From the NCBI GenBank assembly GCA_023432405.1, contig JAEYUQ010000025.1, forward strand, positions 1-64,000: DNA of 64,000 nt. Direction: 5' to 3'. The position numbers and the translations under genes are program-made. The notes below the pieces were generated by a model. That model was not told the origin of the DNA and made no database searches. It saw only the letters and a program-made list of their open reading frames with translations. How positions within the stretch are numbered: the stretch's first letter is position 1; the number at the start of each line of letters is the position of its first letter. This DNA is from Actinomycetes bacterium (GTDB lineage Bacteria > Actinomycetota > Actinomycetes > Mycobacteriales > Mycobacteriaceae). Positions 51,806 to 60,573 of this stretch are shown piece after piece.

Positions 51806-52099
51806 ATGTCTTATTTTGCGGTTTTCTACACCTATGCAGATGATATGGATGCCGTGGCGAAGGTTCGTCCTCTCCATAGAGAATTCCTGGCTTCTTTAAA
51901 AGATGCCGGGCACTTGGTGGGGTCTGGCCCCATGCAGGATTCCCTCAAGCCTAATGCACTGATTGTTCTACAGTACCCAGCGGGCACCGATACTCACGAC
52001 GTCGAAAAGATTCTGGATCAAGATCCCTACACCCTCAATGATCTTTTAGCTGAGAGGGTGGTACGTCCCTGGGAGGTACCTCTCAATATCTGGGAGTAG
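51806..52099 (+). CDS. YCII-family protein
   Basis: A 97-aa ferredoxin-like fold protein. Signs: YFAVFYTYADD, LHREFLASLKDAGHLVGSGP (the His and Asp of family active sites), and a C-terminal PWEVPLNIW. Role unknown; a dehydratase or regulator role is guessed for other members. The ATG at 51806 fits the family's opening; an ATG 9 nt upstream is possible. The ribosome-binding GAAGG lies just before. Confidence 0.85.
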   Translation: MSYFAVFYTYADDMDAVAKVRPLHREFLASLKDAGHLVGSGPMQDSLKPNALIVLQYPAGTDTHDVEKILDQDPYTLNDLLAERVVRPWEVPLNIWE

Positions 52100-52118
52100 A
52101 CCTCCCCTACTACTCCAG
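52090..52118. terminator. Possible bidirectional hairpin between yciI and terC
   Basis: CTGGGAGTAG pairs with CTACTCCAG (one bulged G), loop about 10 nt, overlapping the YciI stop and 13 nt from the terC stop. No T-run. Confidence 0.35.
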
Positions 52119-52130
52119 AATGATGAGATG

Positions 52131-53183
52131 CTACTTCTGGGAGTTTACACTCCTGGAAGGAGCATGACCGCCAGAAGGCCGAGGGTAGGGGTCAATAGCT
52201 CCCGCAGCGGCATCTCTTTTGTTCTTAATGACAGAAGCCACAACCGTGACAAACAGTGTGCCAATAATGACTCCCAAGGACAGTGTGGTGGTTATTTCCG
52301 GCACGGAGCTAAAACCTTCTCCACCGTTAATAAAGGGAAGTTTGTTCTCATGGAGAGCATGAAGAATGAGCTTGACACCAATAAATCCCAGAATGACGGC
52401 CAAACCATAGGAGAGATACACCAAGCGGTCAAGCAGCCCATCTAAGAGGAAGTACATATTACGAAGCCCCATTAAAGCCAGCGCATTCGTGGTAAACACC
52501 AAGTAGGACTCGCTGGTAATCCCGAAGATGGCGGGGATGGAATCCAAAGCAAACATGATGTCCACTGTTCCAATGGCAATCAGGGCAATCATCAGCGGAG
52601 TAAAGTGCCACGAACCTTTTGTGTGAATGACAAGCTTGCTGCCCTCATAGCTCTTCGTGATGGGAATAATTTTCCTAAGAACCTTGATGGTGCGCATATC
52701 CTCCGGAAGCGTTGGCGGGACCTGCCGTACCTCATCAATCACCATCTTGGCCGCAGTGAACAACAGGAAAATACCGAAGATATAGAACACATCAGACCAG
52801 GCCAGAATGACCACTGCGCCAAGAAGTATGAAGATTAGACGGAAAACCAGAGCCAGGGCAATGCCAATGAGAAGAACCTTCTGTTGATACTCCCGAGGAA
52901 TCTGAAAAGAACCGATAATCAAAGCGAACACAAACAGGTTGTCCGCAGACAGGGACAGCTCTGTGAGATAACCAGTGAAGAAAGCCATCCCATGATGACC
53001 ATCCCAGATGAGCCAGACCATTCCACCGACGACAACTGCCAGGCCTATATAGAACACCGTCCATGTAGCAGCCTCTTTCAGTGAAGGCTCATGCGGCGAG
53101 CGCACATGGGAATAAAAGTCGAAGACCAGGAAACCTCCGATGACAACAATTGTTAGGGCCCAAATCCAAAATGGGACATCCAT
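52131..53183 (-). CDS. TerC/Alx family membrane protein
   Basis: A 350-aa integral membrane protein with about nine helices. The TerC core has ELSLSADNLFVFALIIGSF with the conserved Asp/Asn and TVDIMFALDSIPAIFGIT with its second Asp. Members export manganese or respond to alkali; some assist metal loading of exported proteins. The charged C-terminus (YPRPSGGHAPSRS) is cytosolic-looking. GGAGG lies 7 nt before the ATG. Function in this organism is inferred from family only. Confidence 0.9.
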   Translation of the reverse strand: MDVPFWIWALTIVVIGGFLVFDFYSHVRSPHEPSLKEAATWTVFYIGLAVVVGGMVWLIWDGHHGMAFFTGYLTELSLSADNLFVFALIIGSFQIPREYQQKVLLIGIALALVFRLIFILLGAVVILAWSDVFYIFGIFLLFTAAKMVIDEVRQVPPTLPEDMRTIKVLRKIIPITKSYEGSKLVIHTKGSWHFTPLMIALIAIGTVDIMFALDSIPAIFGITSESYLVFTTNALALMGLRNMYFLLDGLLDRLVYLSYGLAVILGFIGVKLILHALHENKLPFINGGEGFSSVPEITTTLSLGVIIGTLFVTVVASVIKNKRDAAAGAIDPYPRPSGGHAPSRSVNSQK

Positions 53184-53239
53184 TGAGAAACCTCCGGTTG
53201 TTCTTCACTCAATGGCTGCCAGAGTACACGACAATGCTT

Positions 53240-56083
53240 TTAGAAGGCGCCGTGAGAAGGGTTGTAGCTGGCTACGTGTGTCACCTCGGGAACTGGCTCT
53301 TCATCAGCTCCTGCATCCACGTCTTCAACCACACTCAGCTGCCCATTCTGTTCCTGCATCCTCAACTCCGCGTCTTCCCCTTGCTCCTGTGGAGCAGTGT
53401 TAGGGTCAGCACCTTTTAACATCCACAAGACAGTCTCAAGCTCCTCGGGCTTCACTAAAACATCGCGAGCTTTCGATCCCTGTGAGGGGCCTACAATGTC
53501 CCTGGATTCCATCAAATCCATCAGCCGTCCAGCTTTCGCAAAACCGATGCGCAGTTTTCGCTGCAACATCGAGGTAGACCCGAGCTGAGATGTCACCACG
53601 AGCTCCACTGCTTGCAGAAGATCATCAAGGTCCTTGCCGATTTCCTCATCGACGTCCTTCTTCTCAACCTTCTGCTCTGTCACGCCCTCTGCATACACCG
53701 GCTCTGCCTGACTCTTCCAAGCATTCACCACAGCTTGAATCTCATCGTCGGTAACAAAGGCCCCCTGAATACGTTGAGGCTTTCCAGCACCTTGGGGAAT
53801 GAAAAGCCCATCACCCATTCCAATGAGTTTTTCAGCTCCACTCTGATCCAAAATAACCCGAGAATCGATTAACGAGGACGTCGCAAAGGCAAGACGAGAT
53901 GGCACATTCGTCTTAATCAGACCAGTGACCACATTAACTGATGGCCTCTGAGTGGCAAGAACCAAGTGAATTCCAGCAGCCCGGGCCTTTTGCGTGATAC
54001 GCACAATGGAATCCTCGATCTCCTTCGGAGCTGTCATCATCAGATCAGCAAGCTCATCCACCACGCAGACAATAGAAGGATATTCGCGATACTCTCTCTG
54101 AGAACCTGGCGGGGCTACAATCTCGCCACTCCGAAACTTCTTATTGAAATCCTTAATGTGGCGTACGCCAGCTTTCTTCATATCCAAATAACGCTGTTCC
54201 ATCTCCTCTACCAACCACTCCAGGGCAGCAGCAGCTTTCTTAGGCTGAGTGATGATAGGTGTAATCAGATGTGGAATCCCCTCATAGGGCGTTAGTTCCA
54301 CCATTTTTGGATCCACCAGAATCAACCGAACTTCCTCAGGAGTGGCCCGTGTGAGCAGGGAGACAAGCATCGAGTTCACAAAAGCAGACTTACCCGAGCC
54401 CGTAGAACCCGCAACCAGCAGATGTGGCATCTTCGCAATTGAAAAGGATACGAAGTCACCCTCGATATTCTTCCCCATGCCAATGACCAGCGGGTCCTTC
54501 TTCTTCGTTGTAGACGGAGCCGCCAACACATCATGAAGACGAACCATTTCACGATCCTGATTCGGAACTTCAATTCCCACAGCAGACTTACCAGGAATAG
54601 GAGTCAGAAGACGCACGTTATCGGTGGCCACGGCGTATGCCAGGTTTTCCTCCAAACCTTTAAACTTGGATACCTTGACCCCGCGTCCTAGTTCTATCTC
54701 ATAACGAGTCACGGTTGGCCCATGAGATAAACCCACCACCCGAGCATCTAACTGGAATTCCTCAAAAACATCAGAAATAGCGGCCATAACGGAGTCATTC
54801 TCGATGGACCGTGTTTTAGGAGGAACTCCGGGAACAAGGAGATCCGTACTGGGCAAGGTGTAGCGAATCCCCGATTCTCCGGCAAGAGCTTTACTCATTG
54901 CCTCTTGGGTAGCAGCAACTGCATCCTCAGCGGGTTCATCCTCAGCCGAGGTATTATCGTCGGCGTATTCTTCACTCGAAGAATTCTGGGAATGTTGACT
55001 CTGTGCCGATAATTCTCCGAAAACAGGCTTGCTGAGAGAAGGAGCAAACTCCTCCTCCGGTAGAACTACCCTGCTGAGTGGAGTTGTGTCAGGACCATCC
55101 TGGGAACTAAAACTCAATACTTGGGTTTCGTTGGCACTTCGGCGTGGAACCGGACGCGAACGGCGTCGCACAGGAGGACGGTTTGTGCGAGAAGCACCAT
55201 TCCCATCGTCTCCTTGTGCTTCGGTGCCGGAGAAAGACTTGTTTCCCTCGGCTATAGCATCAATCTCTCTGGAAGCAGACGCATAGGCGTCCTCATCATC
55301 GTCCGAGGCTGCATCAAAACGCTCAGACCTCTTCTGCAACCACTGAGCAGTCATCTCAGAGCACACGTCCAAGACTTGGCGCACTGACGTTCCCGTCAGT
55401 TTCAAAGCACCGTAAAGGACAACAAGCACAAGCAACGGGATTGCAACCCAGGAACTAAAACCCGCTGCCAGAATTCCGCCAGTATAGGCTCCGAAAGCCC
55501 CACCAGCTGTTTTCCGGATCTCCCACGACGAGGGATTACCCGAAAAGACATGCAACAATCCAAGCATGGCCACGGCGATAAGCACGCCACCAACAACTCT
55601 GTGGTTTATATCAGGAACTGCCTGAGGTTGGCCAAGCATGAGCAGAATAGCCACAGCGATAAGCACAAGGGGAAGAATGTACGACCCTGCGCCAAACACG
55701 AGACGACACCCTGTTGCAAGTAAGTCCCCAAGGGGGCCACCCACACCAAGCCACACTGCAGCAATCAGAACTGCTGCTAGACCTATGAGGATAAGACCGA
55801 TACCATCGGAATGTTTGTCAATGTAACTATAAAAAGAGTCGCTCCCCCGTGTATCTTCTTCCGGAAGCTCAGGGAGATTGTCTCTCCCGCCCCGCTGTGA
55901 ATCGTTACGCTTGAAGGCACTCATTATCGTGGTAAAGCCTGAACCCACTGCCCGATACGCTCCGCTAGTACGTTCCTCACCTGTTTGCGCGGCACGGCGC
56001 GTGATATCAGAGTTTCGGGAGAGCATTCCTCCAGTTGATTTCCGCCGACGATTCTCCGAGCGTGCTGCATTCCTCAGGGTCAT
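53240..56083 (-). CDS. ftsK: DNA translocase FtsK
   Basis: A 947-aa septum-bound DNA pump for chromosome dimer resolution. Membrane helices at about 92-240 (GIGLILIGLAAVLIAAVWLG and others), a Ser/Asp/Glu-rich linker to about 440, then the motor: Walker A LVAGSTGSGKSAFVNS, Walker B RLILVDPKMVELTPYEGI, VVDELADLMM, and the gamma winged helix at 810-880 (LGSTSMLQRKLRIGFAKAGRLMDLME) that reads polar DNA motifs. ATG 56083 has TATTCT 7 nt upstream. Confidence 0.95.
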   Translation of the reverse strand: MTLRNAARSENRRRKSTGGMLSRNSDITRRAAQTGEERTSGAYRAVGSGFTTIMSAFKRNDSQRGGRDNLPELPEEDTRGSDSFYSYIDKHSDGIGLILIGLAAVLIAAVWLGVGGPLGDLLATGCRLVFGAGSYILPLVLIAVAILLMLGQPQAVPDINHRVVGGVLIAVAMLGLLHVFSGNPSSWEIRKTAGGAFGAYTGGILAAGFSSWVAIPLLVLVVLYGALKLTGTSVRQVLDVCSEMTAQWLQKRSERFDAASDDDEDAYASASREIDAIAEGNKSFSGTEAQGDDGNGASRTNRPPVRRRSRPVPRRSANETQVLSFSSQDGPDTTPLSRVVLPEEEFAPSLSKPVFGELSAQSQHSQNSSSEEYADDNTSAEDEPAEDAVAATQEAMSKALAGESGIRYTLPSTDLLVPGVPPKTRSIENDSVMAAISDVFEEFQLDARVVGLSHGPTVTRYEIELGRGVKVSKFKGLEENLAYAVATDNVRLLTPIPGKSAVGIEVPNQDREMVRLHDVLAAPSTTKKKDPLVIGMGKNIEGDFVSFSIAKMPHLLVAGSTGSGKSAFVNSMLVSLLTRATPEEVRLILVDPKMVELTPYEGIPHLITPIITQPKKAAAALEWLVEEMEQRYLDMKKAGVRHIKDFNKKFRSGEIVAPPGSQREYREYPSIVCVVDELADLMMTAPKEIEDSIVRITQKARAAGIHLVLATQRPSVNVVTGLIKTNVPSRLAFATSSLIDSRVILDQSGAEKLIGMGDGLFIPQGAGKPQRIQGAFVTDDEIQAVVNAWKSQAEPVYAEGVTEQKVEKKDVDEEIGKDLDDLLQAVELVVTSQLGSTSMLQRKLRIGFAKAGRLMDLMESRDIVGPSQGSKARDVLVKPEELETVLWMLKGADPNTAPQEQGEDAELRMQEQNGQLSVVEDVDAGADEEPVPEVTHVASYNPSHGAF

Positions 56084-56090
56084 AGTAATG

Positions 56091-56096
56091 AGAATA
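56091..56096 (-). promoter_or_regulatory. ftsK -10 box, leaderless type
   Basis: Minus strand TATTCT, then 7 nt, then ATG at 56083. No ribosome site between. Confidence 0.4.
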
Positions 56097-56133
56097 GCGT
56101 CTGAAATCGCTTAGGTCACATGAGCACCAATAA

Positions 56134-56715
56134 TCACACGCCAGAACGGGAAACTCTACTTTCGTCACCTGTCACAGTAACCACCACTGCATCGCGTCCC
56201 GTGACCCACAGCAACAACTCCCCAGGATCACCAGTCACTCGCACCACGTCATCTCCTCGTTCCGCCACTCCGCGTTTTTTTCCCACAACAAGAGGAATTC
56301 CACCCGTGGGTTGCAGAATGACAGGCACGGTGGACTTTCGCAACGTCATCTTCCCAAAACGACGAGCCCATTGTGCAAGCTGTTGATTGACGGTGTGAGA
56401 AAAGTCCCTCGGTTCAATTTTTCCTCCCCCACGACGCACATCCTCATGATGAATGAAGTTTTCTGCAGTGTTGATCAGCGGATCAATATATCGAAGCAGC
56501 CTTGGAGGACCCGACATCCAACGCTGCACTGCTGCTGGATAGTCAGAAACTGGTTGGGAGCCTAGAGTGAATTCCCTGATGGGATTGTGTTCCCGAGTGA
56601 GGAGATGAGCCACCAGATCACGGGTAACCCAGCCCTCGTCCAAGGTAGGAGCGTCAGGACCTAGCTCGAGGAACAACTGCCCAAGACGTGTGCGTTCAGA
56701 AGAGGAAAAAGTCAT
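56134..56715 (-). CDS. TIGR03085-type DinB/maleylpyruvate isomerase-like protein
   Basis: A 193-aa protein of the four-helix mycothiol-dependent maleylpyruvate isomerase-like superfamily, actinobacterial. Signs: LFLELGPDAPTLDEGWVTRDLVAHLLTRE (first helices with the His motif), NFIHHEDVRRG (central His-His-Glu metal motif), then GELLLWVTGRDAV. Role unknown; mycothiol S-conjugate chemistry is possible. The ATG at 56715 has TAGGCT 7 nt upstream (GGGGAG inside it). A start at 56751 is rejected. Confidence 0.82.
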   Translation of the reverse strand: MTFSSSERTRLGQLFLELGPDAPTLDEGWVTRDLVAHLLTREHNPIREFTLGSQPVSDYPAAVQRWMSGPPRLLRYIDPLINTAENFIHHEDVRRGGGKIEPRDFSHTVNQQLAQWARRFGKMTLRKSTVPVILQPTGGIPLVVGKKRGVAERGDDVVRVTGDPGELLLWVTGRDAVVVTVTGDESRVSRSGV

Positions 56716-56722
56716 GCTCCCC

Positions 56723-56728
56723 AGCCTA
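56723..56728 (-). promoter_or_regulatory. TIGR03085 gene -10 box, leaderless type
   Basis: Minus strand TAGGCT, then 7 nt, then ATG at 56715. Confidence 0.4.
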
Positions 56729-56790
56729 CGCAGGTTGTTAAACCTGAGCACCTGAGGAGCACACCGTTGAGATAGTTCCGGTCACAATCC

Positions 56791-58797
56791 TTACAAGGAT
56801 TCGCGAGAAGACTTCACCTCATCATCCTCAATCACAGACACCGTACTAGGACTCATCGGTACCACAGTGGGCATAATGATGGGATCACGGCGCCATGTCT
56901 GGGAGATGAATTTACCTACTTTGCGGCGCAGATGCCGAACCATACGGTATGGATCATTCTCGCCTTCAGCCGCAAGATCCTCGATGAGGTTTTCCGCCAA
57001 CTCGGCCACCTGGGTGACCATGTCATGTGCATCCTCAGTAAAGCCCTTGGTTTCCACGCGCGGATGTTCCATGAGACGACCACTTCTGCTGTTAATAACC
57101 GCAGTGATAGCAATCAAGCCGTTCTCACTGAGCGAGGTCCTATCCGCCAAAACATCAGCATCAACATCTCCCATACGAACCCCATCAACATAGAGGTTGC
57201 CCACGGGAATTTGACCCACAACATTTGCGCGTCCATTGACAAGATCCACAACGACGCCGTTTTGAGCCAGAACGGTGTTTTCCTCTTTAACCCCGGTGGA
57301 AATAGCAAGCTGCTTATTCGCACGCAGATGACGCCATTCTCCATGCACCGGCATAGCATTACGCGGGCGGGCGGCGTTCCAGAGGAAAAGGAGTTCCCCA
57401 GAATATCCGTGACCTGAGGTATGCACCTTGGCATCTTTACTTGTCACAACAGTGGCACCAATTTGAGCCAAGTTATTGATAACCCCAAATACTGCCTCTT
57501 CGTTTCCAGGAACCAAGGAAGAGCTCAGAATAATGAGATCCCCATCCCGAACGGTAATCTGGCGATGCTCTTTTCGAGACATTCTGGACAGCGCAGCCAT
57601 AGGCTCACCTTGGGTGCCCGTGGTAATCAGCATGACTTTATGCGGAGCCATTTTGGCGGCGTCGTCAATGGAAATGATAGTTCCCCGTGGCGCCTTGAGG
57701 AATCCCATACGCTCCGCAATATCCATGTTTCGAATCATGGAGCGTCCACTAAAAGCCACTTTGCGCCCAGCGGCCACAGCCGCATCGACGGCCGCTTGCA
57801 CACGGTAAACATTGGATGCGAAAGAAGCCACAATAACGCGCTGCGAGGCATCAGCCACTAGACGCTTGAGAGTTGGGGCGATCTCAGCTTCAGAACCAGA
57901 AAACCCTGGAGTTGTAGCGTTGGTGGAGTCACACAACATCAAGGTGACGCCCTCATCTCCGAACCGGGAGAGAGCGGGAAGATCAGTGGGGCGCCCATCT
58001 GTGGGAGTCTGATCCAACTTAATATCACCTGTGTGAATAACAAGCCCTGCCTTCGTTTTAATAGCTAAACCTAGGCAGTCTGGAATGGAGTGTCCCACGT
58101 GCCAGAAACGCACGTTGAAGGGGCCAAGATCTACTGAAGAGTCCTCATTAACAGGAATAATCTTTGGCCGCTGCCTGTGCTCTTGGCACTTAGCTTGAAT
58201 GAGAGCAGCAGTAAACGGTGACGCATAAATAGGTATATCGCCACGCAATTTCAGCAGCCAGGGTATAGCACCAATATGGTCTTCATGGCCATGTGTGATG
58301 AAGAGACCATCAATGCGGTCAAGATGTTTTTCCAGGGGACCAAAATCCGGGAGGATGAGATCCACTCCGGGCTCATCCGAGGAGGGGAACAAAACTCCGC
58401 AATCCACGATGATGATGCGCCGGTTGTATTCAAAAACGGTCATATTGCGACCGATCTCAGAGATTCCCCCTAGGGCGTAAATACGCAGCCCCCCACGAGG
58501 CGCAGCAGGTGGTGGATCCAAAGGCTGAGTCAAATCAGACCCCTGCATGGACTTCACCACATTGCGTACATGTCTGCGCTGCTCGGACTTATGCTGTTCA
58601 GCATTATTCTGCTGAGCCTGGCCTTTTTGTGCAGTTTTCTTCTTGGCGGCCTTCTGCGAACTCTTCGATGCTCGCTTCTTAGTTCCAGAGGCAGACTCTG
58701 CAGGAGACCGAAACTCCGGCTCTCCCGTATGTGCAACACCTTTTGGCGCACCTGCCTTCCGGGTTACCCTCCGCCCGCGCTTCTGAGCTTCACTCAT
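56791..58797 (-). CDS. rnj: Ribonuclease J
   Basis: A 668-aa metallo-beta-lactamase/beta-CASP nuclease with 5'-3' exo- and endoribonuclease activity for mRNA decay and rRNA maturation. The N-terminal 100 residues are Lys/Arg/Gln-rich and disordered, as in mycobacterial RNase J. Metal motif THGHEDHIGAIPW, GHSIPDCLGL and HTGDIKLDQTPTDG; beta-CASP motifs include MLCDSTNA and FSGRSM; HTSGHGYSGE and MPVHGEWRHL close the site. Start overlaps the dapA stop (ATGA), so translation is coupled. Confidence 0.95.
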   Translation of the reverse strand: MSEAQKRGRRVTRKAGAPKGVAHTGEPEFRSPAESASGTKKRASKSSQKAAKKKTAQKGQAQQNNAEQHKSEQRRHVRNVVKSMQGSDLTQPLDPPPAAPRGGLRIYALGGISEIGRNMTVFEYNRRIIIVDCGVLFPSSDEPGVDLILPDFGPLEKHLDRIDGLFITHGHEDHIGAIPWLLKLRGDIPIYASPFTAALIQAKCQEHRQRPKIIPVNEDSSVDLGPFNVRFWHVGHSIPDCLGLAIKTKAGLVIHTGDIKLDQTPTDGRPTDLPALSRFGDEGVTLMLCDSTNATTPGFSGSEAEIAPTLKRLVADASQRVIVASFASNVYRVQAAVDAAVAAGRKVAFSGRSMIRNMDIAERMGFLKAPRGTIISIDDAAKMAPHKVMLITTGTQGEPMAALSRMSRKEHRQITVRDGDLIILSSSLVPGNEEAVFGVINNLAQIGATVVTSKDAKVHTSGHGYSGELLFLWNAARPRNAMPVHGEWRHLRANKQLAISTGVKEENTVLAQNGVVVDLVNGRANVVGQIPVGNLYVDGVRMGDVDADVLADRTSLSENGLIAITAVINSRSGRLMEHPRVETKGFTEDAHDMVTQVAELAENLIEDLAAEGENDPYRMVRHLRRKVGKFISQTWRRDPIIMPTVVPMSPSTVSVIEDDEVKSSRESL

Positions 58798-59705
58798 ACT
58801 TCTAAAACTCCAGCTTTTTCTAAATCTTCTCTGAGTTTCTCGAGCTGCTCAGCATCAGGCATACTGACAGGCAACCGAGTGTCTCCTACTTCAAAGCCCT
58901 GCATTCGCAGCGCTGCTTTTACAAAACTTGCTCCACCGAGCCGCCCCTGAGCGGCAATCAAGGGAGCTAGGGTGGCATTGACTTCTCGCGCCTTGACCAT
59001 ATCCCCATTGTCGAAGGCGTTATACATATCGCGCAGCCTCTGTGGTGCCACATGTCCTATGACTGAAATAAAACCACTCGCCCCCAAGGATAACCACGGC
59101 AGATTAAGCGGGTCATCGCCTGAATACCAGGCCAGACCTGTCTCCTGGATAAGGGGCGTGGCCTCAGCAAGCTTGCCTTTCGCATCTTTCACCGCAGCCA
59201 CAGTATCAATCTCAGCCAGGCGCCGAATGGTGTCCGGTTGGATGGGGATTCCCGAACGCCCTGGAATGTCATAGAGAGCAATGGGCAAAGGCGTGGCCTG
59301 AGCTACCGCACTAAAATGCTGAAAAAGCCCTTCTTGACTGGGCTTTGAGTAGTAGGGAGTGACCACCAGCAAAGCGTCAGCCCCTGCCTCGTAGGATGCC
59401 CGCGCTAGTTCAACGGTGGTAGCGGTGTTATTTGTCCCTGCGCCCGCAATGATCTTGGCACGATCTCCTACTTCCTGCTTCACTGCCTGAAGTAACTCAA
59501 TCTTTTCAGCCTGGGTTGTTGTGGGTGACTCCCCTGTGGTTCCTGCTAGCACAAGGGAATCCACGCCATTGTCTACGAGATGCGACGCCAGCTTTCGTCC
59601 TGCTGCTACATCCAGCTCACCTTCAGCATCGAAAGGCGTAATCATCGCCACGCAGACAGTACCGAAGGTTTCGGTTCCGACTTTTGCAGTATTTCCTGTG
59701 CTCAT
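58794..59705 (-). CDS. dapA: 4-hydroxy-tetrahydrodipicolinate synthase
   Basis: A 303-aa aldolase combining pyruvate and aspartate semialdehyde, first step of the lysine/DAP branch. Schiff-base Lys173 (TVAAVKDAKG), Tyr145 (ALYDIPGRSG), GTTGES (56-61) for the carboxylate site, and TPYYSKPSQEG. Start ATG 59705 has AAGGA four bases upstream and also TAACCT 8 nt upstream. dapB ends 64 nt before it; thyX, which stands between them in Mycobacterium and C. glutamicum, is absent. Confidence 0.95.
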   Translation of the reverse strand: MSTGNTAKVGTETFGTVCVAMITPFDAEGELDVAAGRKLASHLVDNGVDSLVLAGTTGESPTTTQAEKIELLQAVKQEVGDRAKIIAGAGTNNTATTVELARASYEAGADALLVVTPYYSKPSQEGLFQHFSAVAQATPLPIALYDIPGRSGIPIQPDTIRRLAEIDTVAAVKDAKGKLAEATPLIQETGLAWYSGDDPLNLPWLSLGASGFISVIGHVAPQRLRDMYNAFDNGDMVKAREVNATLAPLIAAQGRLGGASFVKAALRMQGFEVGDTRLPVSMPDAEQLEKLREDLEKAGVLEV

Positions 59706-59769
59706 AGTCCTTGAGGTTACCCGTTGTCCACTGGCTCGGGAGAATTTACTCCCTGTCGCTTTCCGATAA

Positions 59770-60513
59770 CTAAAGCCCTAAAAAGGAATCGAGCCCTACC
59801 GTCAGCCCTGGATGCTCCGATATAGCCCTCACACCAAGTAGAACACCTGGAATAAACGAGGTTCTGTCATAGGAATCCTGGCGGATACTCAGTGTCTGCC
59901 CCTGGGAGCCCAAAATCACTTCCTCGTGAGCAACCATCCCCGTCATCCTCACCGCGTGAACGTGGACTCCTTCAACCTCAGCACCACGAGCACCTTCCAG
60001 ACCCTGATTGGTCTTATCTGGAGAATCCGGCACACCGGCCTTGCGGCGAGCTTCAGCAATCCCCTCAGCTGTGTGAATAGCGGTGCCTGAGGGAGCATCG
60101 AGCTTATTGGGGTGGTGGTACTCCACCACTTCCACCGAATCAAAATACGGCGCAGCTGTTTTAGCAAATGCCATCGTGAGAACCGCTGACACAGCAAAAT
60201 TAGGAGCAATCAGCACTTTAGATCCGGGAGTTGCTTCCACCCACTGTTTCACCTGGTTCAAGCGCTCCTGTGTAAAACCAGTTGTGCCCACAACCGCAGC
60301 AATCCCCCGATCAATGAGGAACTTCAGATTGTCCATCACGACGTCGGGTGTGGTGAAGTCCACAACAACTTCCACCCCGCCATCAATGAGTAGATCAAGG
60401 CTATCTCCAGCATCAACCTCCGCTGCAAGCTCTAGATCCTCAGCTTCACGGACCGCCTCTACAACCGCACTACCAACTCGGCCATGTGCCCCTAGCACGC
60501 CCACTTTGATCAT
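59770..60513 (-). CDS. dapB: 4-hydroxy-tetrahydrodipicolinate reductase
   Basis: A 247-aa NAD(P)H-dependent reductase acting directly after DapA. Cofactor site VGVLGAHGRVGSAV; VVGTTGF; catalytic His133 and Lys137 in YHHPNKLDAPSGTA. AAGGAG and GAGG lie before the ATG. Ends 64 nt before dapA; pnp ends 60 nt before its start, so dapB-dapA-rnj may be one message. Confidence 0.95.
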   Translation of the reverse strand: MIKVGVLGAHGRVGSAVVEAVREAEDLELAAEVDAGDSLDLLIDGGVEVVVDFTTPDVVMDNLKFLIDRGIAAVVGTTGFTQERLNQVKQWVEATPGSKVLIAPNFAVSAVLTMAFAKTAAPYFDSVEVVEYHHPNKLDAPSGTAIHTAEGIAEARRKAGVPDSPDKTNQGLEGARGAEVEGVHVHAVRMTGMVAHEEVILGSQGQTLSIRQDSYDRTSFIPGVLLGVRAISEHPGLTVGLDSFLGL

Positions 60514-60573
60514 TACTGCCTCACACTCCTTGTTCTCACTGCTTCGGCCACACCTGCTATACGTTGGGGCAGA

